Part shown: piece after piece, positions 26,037-34,500 of the stretch
Layout: each line of letters begins with the position of its first letter
How positions within the stretch are numbered: position 1 is the first letter of the stretch
Assembly: GCF_021401085.1 (NCBI RefSeq)
Contig: NZ_JACBFP010000001.1
Span: 310,001 to 374,000, forward strand
Direction of reading: 5' to 3'
DNA length: 64,000 nt
Source: Chryseobacterium sp. R2A-55
GTDB taxonomy: Bacteria > Bacteroidota > Bacteroidia > Flavobacteriales > Weeksellaceae
The notes under the pieces: model-generated
The model's input: only the letters and a program-made list of their open reading frames with translations
Told to the model about the DNA's origin: nothing
Database searches by the model: none
Position numbers and translations under genes: made by a program

Positions 26037-26681
26037 ATGAAATGGCTTACATTGTTACTCCCGCTTTTTCTTTTATCTTGTTCTGATAAAAAAGAAATCA
26101 ACACCACATTTTTGCCTCCGGAACCCGGGAAAACTGAAAATACAGACAAACTACCGAATTCTGAAAACCCTGCATTAACTTCCTGGATCAGCTACTACAA
26201 AAAAAGCAATCCCGAATTCGCGGAAGAAAAATTCGCTTTTATCAATACTTCCCCAATTACTTATTATCCCAGTAATGTAAAAGTGATGAATGAACCGGGT
26301 TTTAAAGAAATCTACAAACCATTTTTCGTTTTTAATAGAAGCCAAAACCAGTATCTAGATTTCGACAGCTACCAGTGGAAGGTGGCAGCAGACGGAAGTG
26401 CCAGTTTCGAAGCTGATCAGGAAGTTGTTTTGGTCGATTATAAAAATAAAAAAAAACAGCGTATTGCCTTCTTCGGACCGTCCTATTTTATTGAAGAAGC
26501 TTATTGGCAGGGAGATTCCGTTGCTGTACTGCTTGGGAATTCCTATGAAAAAGTTCCCTTTATGATGAAATATAACTTCCAAAATATGACTGTAGAAAAT
26601 TGGCAGTATCCGGACACTTTGAATTTCGACATTCCCTATTCTAAAGTTCGGCTTCAAAAATTCGGGGTTAAAACTGAATAA
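26037..26681 (+). CDS. Lipoprotein of unknown function
   Basis: 214 residues. The signal sequence MKWLTLLLPLFLLSC ends in a lipobox with Cys15, so it is a predicted lipoprotein. After a short Ser/Pro/Glu linker, residues about 50-214 look globular with many aromatic residues and beta strands (ITYYPSNVKV, FNRSQNQYLDFDSYQWKV, RIAFFGPSYFIEEAYW). I do not recognise the family. It lies between the divergent helicase gene and a convergent guaA. Confidence 0.75.
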   Translation: MKWLTLLLPLFLLSCSDKKEINTTFLPPEPGKTENTDKLPNSENPALTSWISYYKKSNPEFAEEKFAFINTSPITYYPSNVKVMNEPGFKEIYKPFFVFNRSQNQYLDFDSYQWKVAADGSASFEADQEVVLVDYKNKKKQRIAFFGPSYFIEEAYWQGDSVAVLLGNSYEKVPFMMKYNFQNMTVENWQYPDTLNFDIPYSKVRLQKFGVKTE

Positions 26682-26682
26682 A

Positions 26683-26707
26683 AAACGCATCGGTCATGGA
26701 TGCGTTT
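26683..26707. terminator. Bidirectional terminator between lipoprotein gene and guaA
   Basis: A perfect 9-bp stem AAACGCATC/GATGCGTTT (26683-26691 with 26699-26707) lies between the convergent stop codons. Confidence 0.85.
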
Positions 26708-26714
26708 CAATTCT

Positions 26715-28244
26715 TTATTCCCACTCGATGGTTGCAGGCGGTTTGCTGGAAATGTCATAGGCAACTCGGTTGATTCCGCGCACTTCGTTGATGATTCGGT
26801 TGGAAATGTTTTCCAGGAAATCCCACGGAAGTTTGCTGAACTCGGCCGTCATGAAATCGATGGTGTTGGCGGACCGAACCACTGCAGTGTATTCGTAAGT
26901 ACGCTCATCACCCATTACGCCCACAGATTTTACCGGAAGCAGAACGACAAATGCCTGTGAAACTTTTTCGTAAAGATTATTTTTATAGAGTTCCTCAATG
27001 AAAATATCGTCGGCTTCCTGAAGGATTTTTACTTTTTCTTCGGAAACTTCGCCTAAGATCCTGATTCCCAAACCGGGCCCTGGAAACGGATGTCGGTACA
27101 CCAAATGATGTGGAATTCCAAGCTCCTCACCTACTTTTCTCACTTCGTCCTTAAAGAGTTCCCTTAAAGGTTCAAGCAATTCGAAATCCATTTCCTCAGG
27201 AAGTCCACCGACATTGTGGTGGGATTTGATGACCGCAGAAGGACCTTTCACCGACTGAGATTCAATCACATCAGGATAAATGGTTCCCTGAGCAAGAAAT
27301 TTTGCGCCTTCAATTTTATGGGATTCTTCATCGAAAACGGCAACGAATTCATTTCCGATGATTTTTCGTTTTTCTTCCGGGTCAGAGATTCCTTTGAGCT
27401 TGTTCATGAATCTTTCTGACGCATCGACCAGTTTGATATTTAAATGGAAATGTTCGCCATAGTTTTCCATCACTTTTCGGGCTTCATCTTTACGGAGAAG
27501 GCCGGTATCCACGAAGATGCAGGTGAGTTGGTCACCGATTGCTTTATGAATTAAAACTGCCGCTACAGAGGAATCCACTCCGCCGGAAAGTCCGAGGATG
27601 ACTTTTTGTCCGCCTACTTTTTCACGGATTTCCTCCACGGTGCGGTCGATATAATTGGTGAGGCGCCAATTGATTTCGGCATTGCAAATATTGAACACAA
27701 AATTTTCCAGCATTTTTGCGCCTTCCTCGGTATGTGAAACTTCGGGGTGAAACTGCACGCAATAAATTTTTCTGGATTCATCAGAGATTGCGGATATTAC
27801 ATCGGTATTTCCGTTTACAGAGAATCCTTCAGGAACCTCCTCCACTTCATCAAAATGACTCATCCAGACTGTGGAGAACCGGCTGATTCCCAAAAGCAGT
27901 TCATTACTTTTTTCGATCTGCAGTTTTGCTTTTCCGTATTCGCCTTTTTCTCCCTTTTTCACTTTTCCACCCAGAAGATGGGTGGTCAGCTGCATTCCAT
28001 AGCAAATCCCGAGGATTGGGATGTTTTGTTCAAAAAGTTCCCGATCAACCAGGTGTGCATTTTCAGCGTTCACCGAACTTGGTCCACCGGAAAGAATGAT
28101 TCCCAGAGGATTTTTACTCAGAATTTCTTTTAAAGGCGTATTGAATGGCAGCACTTCTGAGTAAACTCCCAGATCCCGGATTCTTCTGGCAATGAGCTGA
28201 TTGTACTGTGAACCAAAGTCGAGAATGATGATGGCGTTGTTCAT
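26715..28244 (-). CDS. guaA: GMP synthase (glutamine-hydrolysing)
   Basis: 509 residues, single-chain two-domain enzyme. The class I glutaminase domain has the nucleophile in GICYGMQLTTHLLGG and the His-Glu pair in FHPEVSHTEEG. The ATP pyrophosphatase domain has LGLSGGVDSSVAA near residue 215 and the GMP synthase C-terminal dimerisation domain ending ISSKPPATIEWE. Converts XMP to GMP. It is the last gene of the purM-purN-purH-purD-guaA cluster, separated from purD by a 211-bp gap that contains a repeat element, so it may also have its own promoter. Confidence 0.98.
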   Translation of the reverse strand: MNNAIIILDFGSQYNQLIARRIRDLGVYSEVLPFNTPLKEILSKNPLGIILSGGPSSVNAENAHLVDRELFEQNIPILGICYGMQLTTHLLGGKVKKGEKGEYGKAKLQIEKSNELLLGISRFSTVWMSHFDEVEEVPEGFSVNGNTDVISAISDESRKIYCVQFHPEVSHTEEGAKMLENFVFNICNAEINWRLTNYIDRTVEEIREKVGGQKVILGLSGGVDSSVAAVLIHKAIGDQLTCIFVDTGLLRKDEARKVMENYGEHFHLNIKLVDASERFMNKLKGISDPEEKRKIIGNEFVAVFDEESHKIEGAKFLAQGTIYPDVIESQSVKGPSAVIKSHHNVGGLPEEMDFELLEPLRELFKDEVRKVGEELGIPHHLVYRHPFPGPGLGIRILGEVSEEKVKILQEADDIFIEELYKNNLYEKVSQAFVVLLPVKSVGVMGDERTYEYTAVVRSANTIDFMTAEFSKLPWDFLENISNRIINEVRGINRVAYDISSKPPATIEWE

Positions 28245-28350
28245 TGAGATTGTTGAAGGTTTAAAAATTTGAAATTTGAGTTTTGAAAGGGTTCTATGGA
28301 GGGTTCCTTTAAAAAGACTTCCTCCTTTTCATGAAATACCGAATTGTAAC

Positions 28351-28419
28351 CAGCCCCGATCGAAACGGCATCCCCCGCAACTTCGGGGATATATTGGAGA
28401 GCGGGAAATAGCTCCAAAA
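28351..28419. repeat. AGCCCCGAT...GGAGAGCGGG dispersed element between purD and guaA
   Basis: The block starts AGCCCCGATCGAAACGGCAT, contains a 6-bp hairpin stem ATCCCC/GGGGAT, and ends GGAGAGCGGGAAATAGCTCC followed by A. I recognise this pattern (AGCCCCGATnGnAnnGGnATCC ... GnGGAnAGCGGGnnnAGCTCC) as a repeat found between genes in many Flavobacteriia. Its function is not established. It can fold as a long stem with the CCCG and CGGG segments paired. Confidence 0.7.
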
Positions 28420-28455
28420 AACTATAAAAAATGGGAGACGAATCCCCCACTTTAT

Positions 28456-29691
28456 CTAGAATTTGCCGATATCTTCTCTGTAATATTCATAATCGAAGTT
28501 GATGGTTTTGGCATCTGCATAAACCGCATTTCTTGCTTCTTCATAGGAATCAGCGGTTGCAACCAGGCTCAAAACCCTACCGCCGGAAGTGATGACTTTG
28601 TCACCAACATTTCGGGCACCCGAGAAAAGTACTTGGCTATGGGCTTTTTCAACATTTTTGATTTCATAACCGGTATCGATTTTTCCGGGGTAACCGCCGG
28701 AAGCCATCACAAGACAGACCGCTTTTTTGTCGCTGAATTTCAGTTCCACCTCTTTTCCTTCGAGGCAATCATTGATTACATCGAGCAGCTTGTTTTCCAT
28801 CAGTGGCAAAATGACCTGAGTTTCGGGATCGCCGAGTCTCATGTTGTATTCCAGAAGGTAAACGCCGTTTTCGGTCACCATGAGTCCAAAAAAGATAAAT
28901 CCTTTGAAATGAATATTTGAAGCGTGAAGCCCCTTCAAAGTTGGGTTCAAAATATTCTGTTCAAAGTCTTTATAATGTGCTTCGGTAAATTCGGGACTTG
29001 GCGCCACACTTCCCATTCCGCCGGTATTGGGACCTTTGTCTCCGGTCCCTACTTTTTTGTAATCTTTCACCGGAATACATGGAAAGAACTTTTTACCGTT
29101 TGAAAATGCGATAATAGACGCTTCAAAACCGTTTAGATATTCTTCTACAACGACCTGGATTCCGGCGTCTCCGTATAAACGACCGATCATGAAACTGTGG
29201 ATGGTGGATTCTGCCTCTCCCAAATTATTGGCGATCACCACGCCTTTTCCACCGGCAAGTCCGCTCGCTTTGATGACCAATGGGAATTCCTGAGTTTTCA
29301 CATAGTCGATGGCATCCTGATAAGCATCAAAAATAACGGCTTTCCCTGTTTTAATTTGGTGGGTTTGCATGAACTTCTTTGAAAAAGCTTTGCTTCCTTC
29401 CAGTTCTGCGGCATGTTTTTTTGCCCCGAATATTTTGAGCCCGTGTTTGTGGAATTCGTCAACGATTCCTGCAACCAATGGTGCTTCCGGACCTACGATG
29501 GTTAAATCAATCCTTTCCTTGATGGCGAAATTCCGCAATTCTACCACATCTTCCTCATATACATTCTGCCCCAATTTATCTGTGGTGGCATTTCCCTTTG
29601 CAAAATACAGTTTTGAAATCCTGCTGTCTTCTCTTAACTTTACAGCAAGAGCAGATTCCCTTCCGCCATTTCCTACAATTAAAACTCTCAT
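28456..29691 (-). CDS. purD: Phosphoribosylamine-glycine ligase
   Basis: 411 residues of the ATP-grasp superfamily. Catalyses the second step of purine synthesis, joining glycine to phosphoribosylamine. Motifs: VGNGGRESALAVKL at the N-terminus, the ATP-grasp loop IKASGLAGGKGVVIA near residue 145, the conserved NTGGMGSVAPSPEF, and the metal-binding EYNMRLGDPETQ. Same strand as purH, with a 329-bp spacer that holds two possible small ORFs. Confidence 0.97.
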   Translation of the reverse strand: MRVLIVGNGGRESALAVKLREDSRISKLYFAKGNATTDKLGQNVYEEDVVELRNFAIKERIDLTIVGPEAPLVAGIVDEFHKHGLKIFGAKKHAAELEGSKAFSKKFMQTHQIKTGKAVIFDAYQDAIDYVKTQEFPLVIKASGLAGGKGVVIANNLGEAESTIHSFMIGRLYGDAGIQVVVEEYLNGFEASIIAFSNGKKFFPCIPVKDYKKVGTGDKGPNTGGMGSVAPSPEFTEAHYKDFEQNILNPTLKGLHASNIHFKGFIFFGLMVTENGVYLLEYNMRLGDPETQVILPLMENKLLDVINDCLEGKEVELKFSDKKAVCLVMASGGYPGKIDTGYEIKNVEKAHSQVLFSGARNVGDKVITSGGRVLSLVATADSYEEARNAVYADAKTINFDYEYYREDIGKF

Positions 29692-29780
29692 AAAAGTTTA
29701 TTTTATTATTTATACAAATTTAATGTTTTGAACTAGAAAGTGCAAACTGTTTTTGGTGCAGCAAATCTGATTTCTCTCGT

Positions 29781-29879
29781 TCAATTGATATTACTCACTG
29801 CGAAAATGGGTTTTCTGAGCAAAAAATAAGAAACAATTTCCAGATCGCTATCGTTGTTATTGACTGGAATTGCTTCCAT
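29781..29879 (-). CDS. Possible small ORF, 32 residues
   Basis: ATG at 29879 to TGA at 29781, reading MEAIPVNNNDSDLEIV, then SYFLLRKPIFAVSNIN. It starts 11 nt after the stop of the ORF at 29891-30010, with AGGTGAAAA between them as a possible ribosome site. Both lie in the purH-purD gap. No family is recognised; chance is a real alternative. Confidence 0.25.
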   Translation of the reverse strand: MEAIPVNNNDSDLEIVSYFLLRKPIFAVSNIN

Positions 29880-29890
29880 TTTTCACCTAT

Positions 29891-30010
29891 TTAGCTGTAT
29901 TCCTCACCGACTTCATCGGGTCTTAATGACTCTGTCCTTTCTTTGCTTTTGGGCGAGAAATCTTCCACACCATCCAAGGAAACCATTGCAACCTGCACTC
30001 GTTGCACCAT
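29891..30010 (-). CDS. Possible small ORF, 39 residues
   Basis: ATG at 30010 to TAA at 29891, starting 9 nt after the purH stop codon. It reads MVQRVQVAMVSLDGVEDF, then SPKSKERTESLRPDEVGEEYS: hydrophilic and acidic at the end. The tight spacing to purH suggests coupling, but no homology is recognised. Confidence 0.25.
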   Translation of the reverse strand: MVQRVQVAMVSLDGVEDFSPKSKERTESLRPDEVGEEYS

Positions 30011-30020
30011 CTGTACCAAT

Positions 30021-31538
30021 TTAGTGCAAAAAGTGTCTCATTCCAGTGAAGACCATCGGAATCTGATGTTCATTTGCTGCATCGATGGAATCCTGATCTT
30101 TCACACTTCCACCGGGTTGAATGATGGCTTTGATCCCTTCTTCCGCACAAAAATCGACTACATCCCGGAATGGGAAAAATGCATCCGAAGCCAAAACCAA
30201 ATCACCGGAAAATTTCTCTTTTGCCCTTTCCACGGCGTGTTGCGTTGCCCAAATCCGGTTAACCTGTCCGCCGCCGATTCCCAATGCCTGAATTCCGTTG
30301 GAAACCACTATCGCATTGGATTTCACATATTTCACTACTCTTTGCGCAAACAAAAGTGTTTTCTTTTGTTCTTCGGTGGGCTGGATTCCGGTCACCACTC
30401 TGATATCGTTTGAAAAACCATGGTCATTGTCCTGAACCAAGATTCCGCCGTCGATTTTTACCCAGGTTTGTGGATCCGAAACCGGATTTTTGATTTTAAT
30501 GATTCTAAGGTTTTTCTTTTTGCGCAAAATTTCCAGTGCATCATCGTCGAAATCTGTTGCCATCACGATCTCCAGAAAAGTTTTGTTGAGTTCTTCAGCT
30601 GTTTCTGCATCCACTTTAAAATTCATACCGATAATTCCACCGAAAATCGAAACCGGATCACAGTCGAAAGTTTTCTGATAGGTTTCCAGAGGCGAGTTTC
30701 CGATTGCAACTCCACATGGGGTAGAATGTTTCACCGCACAGCAAGCCATCTCGTTTTTGAACTCGTTCACCACCTTCCAACACAGATCCATGTCCCGAAG
30801 ATTATTGAAAGAAAGCTCTTTCCCACCAAGAATTTCGAAATCCTTCATCGATCCGCTTTCCGTGGTGGAAACATAATAAGCTGCGGTTTGGTGTGGATTT
30901 TCGCCATAGCGCAAATCGGTGACCTTTTTGTAGGAAGCATTCAGATACTGCGGAAATTCTTCATCCAAAAGCATTTTCGAAATCGCTGCATCATAAGCAG
31001 AAGTCAGATTGAAAACCTTTCCAGCGAGTTTTTTTCTTGTTTCTAAAGTGGTATTTCCTGTTTCGGAGATTTCCTGTTTTACTTTTTCGTAATCTTCCAC
31101 ATCCGTAATCACGGTTACCGAATTGAAATTCTTCGCTCCAGAACGCAACATGGACGGTCCGCCGATATCGATAAATTCAACTTTTTCATCCAAAGAAATA
31201 TTGGAACTGGCATTTTCAAAAAACGGATAAAGATTCACAATAACCATATCAATCAATCCGATTCCGTGTTCCTGAACGGTTTTCATGTGTTCCTCATTGG
31301 TCCGTACCGCCAATAAACCGCCGTGAACTTTTGGGTGCAGGGTTTTTACTCTTCCATCCAACATTTCCGGGAAATTGGTAACTTCATCAATCTGGATTGG
31401 ATTTAATCCTGCGTCTTTCAAATGTTTGAAAGTACCACCAGTGGAGATGAGTTCGTAGTTGTTCTTTTCTAAAAATTTAGCGAAATCAATAAGTCCGGAT
31501 TTATCGGAAACACTGATTAATGCTCTTTTCTTTGACAT
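30021..31538 (-). CDS. purH: Bifunctional AICAR formyltransferase/IMP cyclohydrolase
   Basis: 505 residues. The N-terminal IMP cyclohydrolase domain (MGS-like, about 1-190) has [19 protein letters not shown] and [13 protein letters not shown]. The C-terminal AICAR transformylase domain holds [13 protein letters not shown], the catalytic [15 protein letters not shown] and the end GMRHFLH. Performs the last two steps to IMP using 10-formyl-tetrahydrofolate. Between purN and purD on the same strand. Confidence 0.98.
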   Translation of the reverse strand: MSKKRALISVSDKSGLIDFAKFLEKNNYELISTGGTFKHLKDAGLNPIQIDEVTNFPEMLDGRVKTLHPKVHGGLLAVRTNEEHMKTVQEHGIGLIDMVIVNLYPFFENASSNISLDEKVEFIDIGGPSMLRSGAKNFNSVTVITDVEDYEKVKQEISETGNTTLETRKKLAGKVFNLTSAYDAAISKMLLDEEFPQYLNASYKKVTDLRYGENPHQTAAYYVSTTESGSMKDFEILGGKELSFNNLRDMDLCWKVVNEFKNEMACCAVKHSTPCGVAIGNSPLETYQKTFDCDPVSIFGGIIGMNFKVDAETAEELNKTFLEIVMATDFDDDALEILRKKKNLRIIKIKNPVSDPQTWVKIDGGILVQDNDHGFSNDIRVVTGIQPTEEQKKTLLFAQRVVKYVKSNAIVVSNGIQALGIGGGQVNRIWATQHAVERAKEKFSGDLVLASDAFFPFRDVVDFCAEEGIKAIIQPGGSVKDQDSIDAANEHQIPMVFTGMRHFLH

Positions 31539-31603
31539 TTTATTTTACTTTTTATTACTTTCATTGCTCCCTAAGTTTCACCCAGGGTTCATCACACTAA
31601 AGG

Positions 31604-32170
31604 TTACGAGTCCATCAAAACTAAATTAATCGCTTTCGGAAAAATCTCGTATTCTATTTGATGGACTTTTTCCGCCAAACTTTCCGCTGTTTCATTCTCT
31701 CCGATTTCCAAAGATTTTTGAAGGATGATTTCGCCTTCGTCAATCCCGGAAGTCACGAAATGAACGGTTGCGCCACTCTGTTTTTCCGGGGATTCGATCA
31801 CTGCTTGGTGAACATTCATTCCCCACATTCCTTTGCCGCCAAATTTGGGCAAAAGTGCCGGATGAATGTTGATGATTTTTCCCCTGAAATTTTCGCAGAA
31901 TTCTTTGTCTAAAATCGAAAGAAAACCTGCAAGAACAATCAAATCCGTATTTTCTGGCAGAATTTTTTTCAGGTTTTCTGAAAAGGATTTTCCTCTTTTG
32001 ATCAAATAATTCTGAATCCCGGCATTTTCAGCCCGCTGCAATCCGAAACATTCACGATCGGCGATGACCATTGAAATTTTCGCATCCGGAATTTCTCCAC
32101 TCGCGATGCAATCTACGATACGCTGTAGATTGGTTCCGGAACCGCTGATTAATACGACGATGTTCTTCAT
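31604..32170 (-). CDS. purN: Phosphoribosylglycinamide formyltransferase 1
   Basis: 188 residues, the typical length. Motifs: VLISGSGTNLQRIVDCI (substrate phosphate binding), INIHPALLPKFGG with the catalytic Asn-x-His, and HFVTSGIDEGEII with the catalytic Asp. Transfers a formyl group from 10-formyl-tetrahydrofolate to glycinamide ribonucleotide. It follows purM by about 90 bp and precedes purH. Confidence 0.97.
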   Translation of the reverse strand: MKNIVVLISGSGTNLQRIVDCIASGEIPDAKISMVIADRECFGLQRAENAGIQNYLIKRGKSFSENLKKILPENTDLIVLAGFLSILDKEFCENFRGKIINIHPALLPKFGGKGMWGMNVHQAVIESPEKQSGATVHFVTSGIDEGEIILQKSLEIGENETAESLAEKVHQIEYEIFPKAINLVLMDS

Positions 32171-32261
32171 TTTTTAATGTACCGATTATCAATGTAGAAA
32201 TATTTCAATCAAGATAAATTCGGATTTTCGTGAAGGGTAAAGACTTAGATTTCTACAATGG

Positions 32262-33248
32262 TTACATTAAGATTTTTTGCTCTGAATCCTCCACAATTTC
32301 TCCAATTTCGTAGGCGCCGTCAATTAATTCCAGTGCTTTTCCTGAGCTAGCCGGATCTACCACCACAATCATTCCGACTCCCATATTGAACGTTCCGTGC
32401 ATTTCCATCCTTTCTATATTTCCACGTTTTTCCAGTTCGAGCATGATGGAAGGAACTTTGATTTTTGATTCCTGAATTTTAGCGCAAAGTCCGTTTGGAA
32501 TAATTCTCGGAACATTTTCAATGAGTCCGCCTCCTGTGATATGAGCGATCCCGCTGATTTCTATATTGCCGATCAGTTTTTTGATGTCCTGATAATAAAG
32601 CTTCGTTGGAACCAGAAGTGTTTCGTGGATGGGTTTTCCTTCAAATTTCTCGTTGAAATCGGGAAAAATCTTTCTGACCAGTGAAAATCCGTTGCTGTGA
32701 AATCCGGAACTCGGCAAAGCGATGATTTTGTCACCTTTCTTAATTTTGGAACCATCAATAATCTGGTCCTTTTCTACGATTCCCACGCAAAATCCCGCAA
32801 CATCATAATCTCCCGGATTATACATTCCGGGCATTTCGGCAGTTTCGCCACCAATGAGTGCACATTCGTTGTCTTTGCAGGCTTTCACCATTCCCATCAC
32901 GATCTCTGCGGCGATCTCTGAATCCAACTTCCCACAAGCCAAATAATCCAGGAAAAATAGCGGTTTCGCACCATGACAAACGATGTCGTTCGCACACATG
33001 GCAAAACAGTCAATTCCGATGGACCCGTAGTTTTTGGTATCTAACGCCACTTTCAGTTTGGTTCCCACACCATCAGTTCCGGAAACCAAAACCGGATTTT
33101 TGTACCCGGCAATTTCATAGAATGCACCAAAACTTCCGAGGTTGTTTAATACATTTCTGTTATGAGTTTCGGCAACTGCCGATTTTATTTTATCTACGGT
33201 TTTGTAGCCTTCTTCTTTATCTACTCCGGCGGATTTGTAGGTATTCAT
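32262..33248 (-). CDS. purM: Phosphoribosylformylglycinamidine cyclo-ligase
   Basis: 328 residues. Visible motifs include the N-terminal SAGVDKEEGYKTVDKIKSAV, the PurM signature LVSGTDGVGTKLKVA, MCANDIVCHGAKPLFFLDY and IALPSSGFHSNGFSLVR. Closes the imidazole ring to give AIR. It is the first gene of the purine cluster. The 312 bp upstream hold a terminator hairpin, a possible leader ORF and a 16-bp palindrome, which suggests control of operon entry. Confidence 0.97.
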   Translation of the reverse strand: MNTYKSAGVDKEEGYKTVDKIKSAVAETHNRNVLNNLGSFGAFYEIAGYKNPVLVSGTDGVGTKLKVALDTKNYGSIGIDCFAMCANDIVCHGAKPLFFLDYLACGKLDSEIAAEIVMGMVKACKDNECALIGGETAEMPGMYNPGDYDVAGFCVGIVEKDQIIDGSKIKKGDKIIALPSSGFHSNGFSLVRKIFPDFNEKFEGKPIHETLLVPTKLYYQDIKKLIGNIEISGIAHITGGGLIENVPRIIPNGLCAKIQESKIKVPSIMLELEKRGNIERMEMHGTFNMGVGMIVVVDPASSGKALELIDGAYEIGEIVEDSEQKILM

Positions 33249-33273
33249 TTTGTTTTAATTTTCAAGTTTCAAG

Positions 33274-33289
33274 CCTGTCTGCAGACAGG
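33274..33289. repeat. 16-bp perfect palindrome CCTGTCTGCAGACAGG
   Basis: A perfect dyad 25 bp upstream of the purM ATG, inside the region downstream of the leader terminator. Similar CCTGTCTGCnGACAGG palindromes recur in Flavobacteriia intergenic DNA, so it may be a repeat rather than a purM-specific operator. Confidence 0.6.
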
Positions 33290-33324
33290 TAGATTCCAGG
33301 TTTCAGATTCTTCAGAATTTTAAA

Positions 33325-33356
33325 TAAAAAAGCCGACCATCTTACAGACGTCGGCT
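33325..33356 (-). terminator. Terminator hairpin upstream of purM (possible attenuator)
   Basis: On the minus strand AGCCGAC (33356-33350), a 12-nt loop, GTCGGCT (33337-33331) and six T. It lies 77 bp upstream of the purM ATG and directly after the stop codon of a 27-residue ORF. Confidence 0.8.
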
Positions 33357-33439
33357 CATAATTTCTTTGTGGTGGCGCAGATTCCGTTTCCAAAATTTTG
33401 GAATATCTCTTCTATCGAAAATGATTTCAGCGCTTTCAT
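33356..33439 (-). CDS. Possible 27-residue leader ORF ahead of purM
   Basis: ATG at 33439 to TGA at 33358-33356; the last base of the stop is the first base of the terminator stem. The product reads MKALKSFSIEEIFQNFGN, then GICATTKKL. A second frame over the same bases (33497 to 33342) is open for about 51 codons but has no usual start codon; it contains FDRRDIPKFWKRNLRHHKEI. One of the two may be a real small protein, or the ATG frame may be a leader peptide. The family is not recognised. This, the palindrome and the terminator are the only content of 33249-33560. Confidence 0.4.
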   Translation of the reverse strand: MKALKSFSIEEIFQNFGNGICATTKKL

Positions 33440-33560
33440 TTTTCTTAAAATTCGGTTGTGCGAAATTAAGGTTTTTTAATGAGTCCAGGAAATCCTTTTA
33501 CACAAAATAGCACGATTTTGTCCATAGAAATAATTATTTTTGCTTCAATAAAGATGAATT

Positions 33561-34448
33561 ATGGCTTCAGGTTTTTTTGCGGTACTTGATGATATTGCAG
33601 CCTTAATGGATGATATAGCAGTGACCTCGAAAGTGGCCACCAAACAAACGGCGGGGATTTTGGGTGACGATCTCGCTGTAAACGCGGAGAAAGCCACCGG
33701 ATTTTTATCTTCCCGGGAAATTCCTGTTTTATTGGCAATTATGAAAGGTTCGTTCATCAACAAGTTGATTATTCTGCCCATTGCCTTTTTTCTTCAATGG
33801 CTTTATCCACCGGCGATTAAAGTGATTTTGGTTGTTGGCGGACTGTATCTGGCTTATGAAGGAGTTGAAAAAATAATCGAATATCTGTTCCATAAAAAAG
33901 AGACCGAAAAAACCGCACCAAAAGTCATTGAAAAAATTGAAAAACCATTAGCAGAAGTCGAAAACGAAGAAAAATCAAAAATAAAATCCGCAATCCTGAC
34001 CGATTTTATTCTGTCGATTGAAATTGTGATCATTGCTTTAGGTTCCGTTTTAGATCAAAGTTTAGCGATTCAGATCATCACCGTTTCGATTGTTGCGATA
34101 CTGGCGACGGTAGGTGTTTACGGAATCGTGGCCATGATCGTGAGAATGGATGACGCCGGTTACGGATTGATCCGGAAGTCAAAAAACAAGGGAATGATCG
34201 GCTCGCTTGGAAAACTTTTGGTGAAAGCATTGCCGGTTGTAATTAAAACACTGGGAATTATTGGAACGATCGCCCTGATTTTGGTTGCCGGAGGAATATT
34301 CAACCACAACATCGATTTTATTCACCATTTGTTACCCGATTTTCCTGCCACCCTGAAACAGGCTCTTCTCGGAATTGCCGGAGGTTTGCTCATGGTTCCG
34401 GTATTTTTGGGATTCAAGAAATTGGTTGGAATGTTTAAGAGAGGATAG
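33561..34448 (+). CDS. DUF808 family inner-membrane protein (YedI-like)
   Basis: 295 residues. The N-terminus MASGFFAVLDDIAALMDDIAV and the following KVATKQTAGILGDDLAVNA are the DUF808 signature. About seven or eight predicted transmembrane helices follow (around 70-105, 145-205, 225-290), with a Lys/Glu-rich cytoplasmic linker at about 115-140. The family is widespread but uncharacterised. Divergent from purM; the start codon is fixed by family conservation. Confidence 0.92.
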   Translation: MASGFFAVLDDIAALMDDIAVTSKVATKQTAGILGDDLAVNAEKATGFLSSREIPVLLAIMKGSFINKLIILPIAFFLQWLYPPAIKVILVVGGLYLAYEGVEKIIEYLFHKKETEKTAPKVIEKIEKPLAEVENEEKSKIKSAILTDFILSIEIVIIALGSVLDQSLAIQIITVSIVAILATVGVYGIVAMIVRMDDAGYGLIRKSKNKGMIGSLGKLLVKALPVVIKTLGIIGTIALILVAGGIFNHNIDFIHHLLPDFPATLKQALLGIAGGLLMVPVFLGFKKLVGMFKRG

Positions 34449-34465
34449 ACAAAAAAAATAGACTC

Positions 34466-34500
34466 AAAAACCGGACTGAAATTCAATCCGGTTTTTCTTT
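34466..34500 (+). terminator. Terminator of the DUF808 gene
   Basis: A perfect 10-bp stem AAAAACCGGA (34466-34475) with its complement (34487-34496); the 3' arm merges with a T run. It lies between convergent genes and can act in both directions. Confidence 0.9.

Noticed and set aside
29943-30413. A 156-codon plus-strand ORF over the purH 3' end
   Set aside because: It is a shadow of purH on the opposite strand, with no recognisable domain and no start context.
33249-33560. A guanine or PRPP riboswitch upstream of purM
   Set aside because: A terminator is present, but I cannot find the conserved aptamer core of any known purine riboswitch, so only the terminator and ORF are reported.
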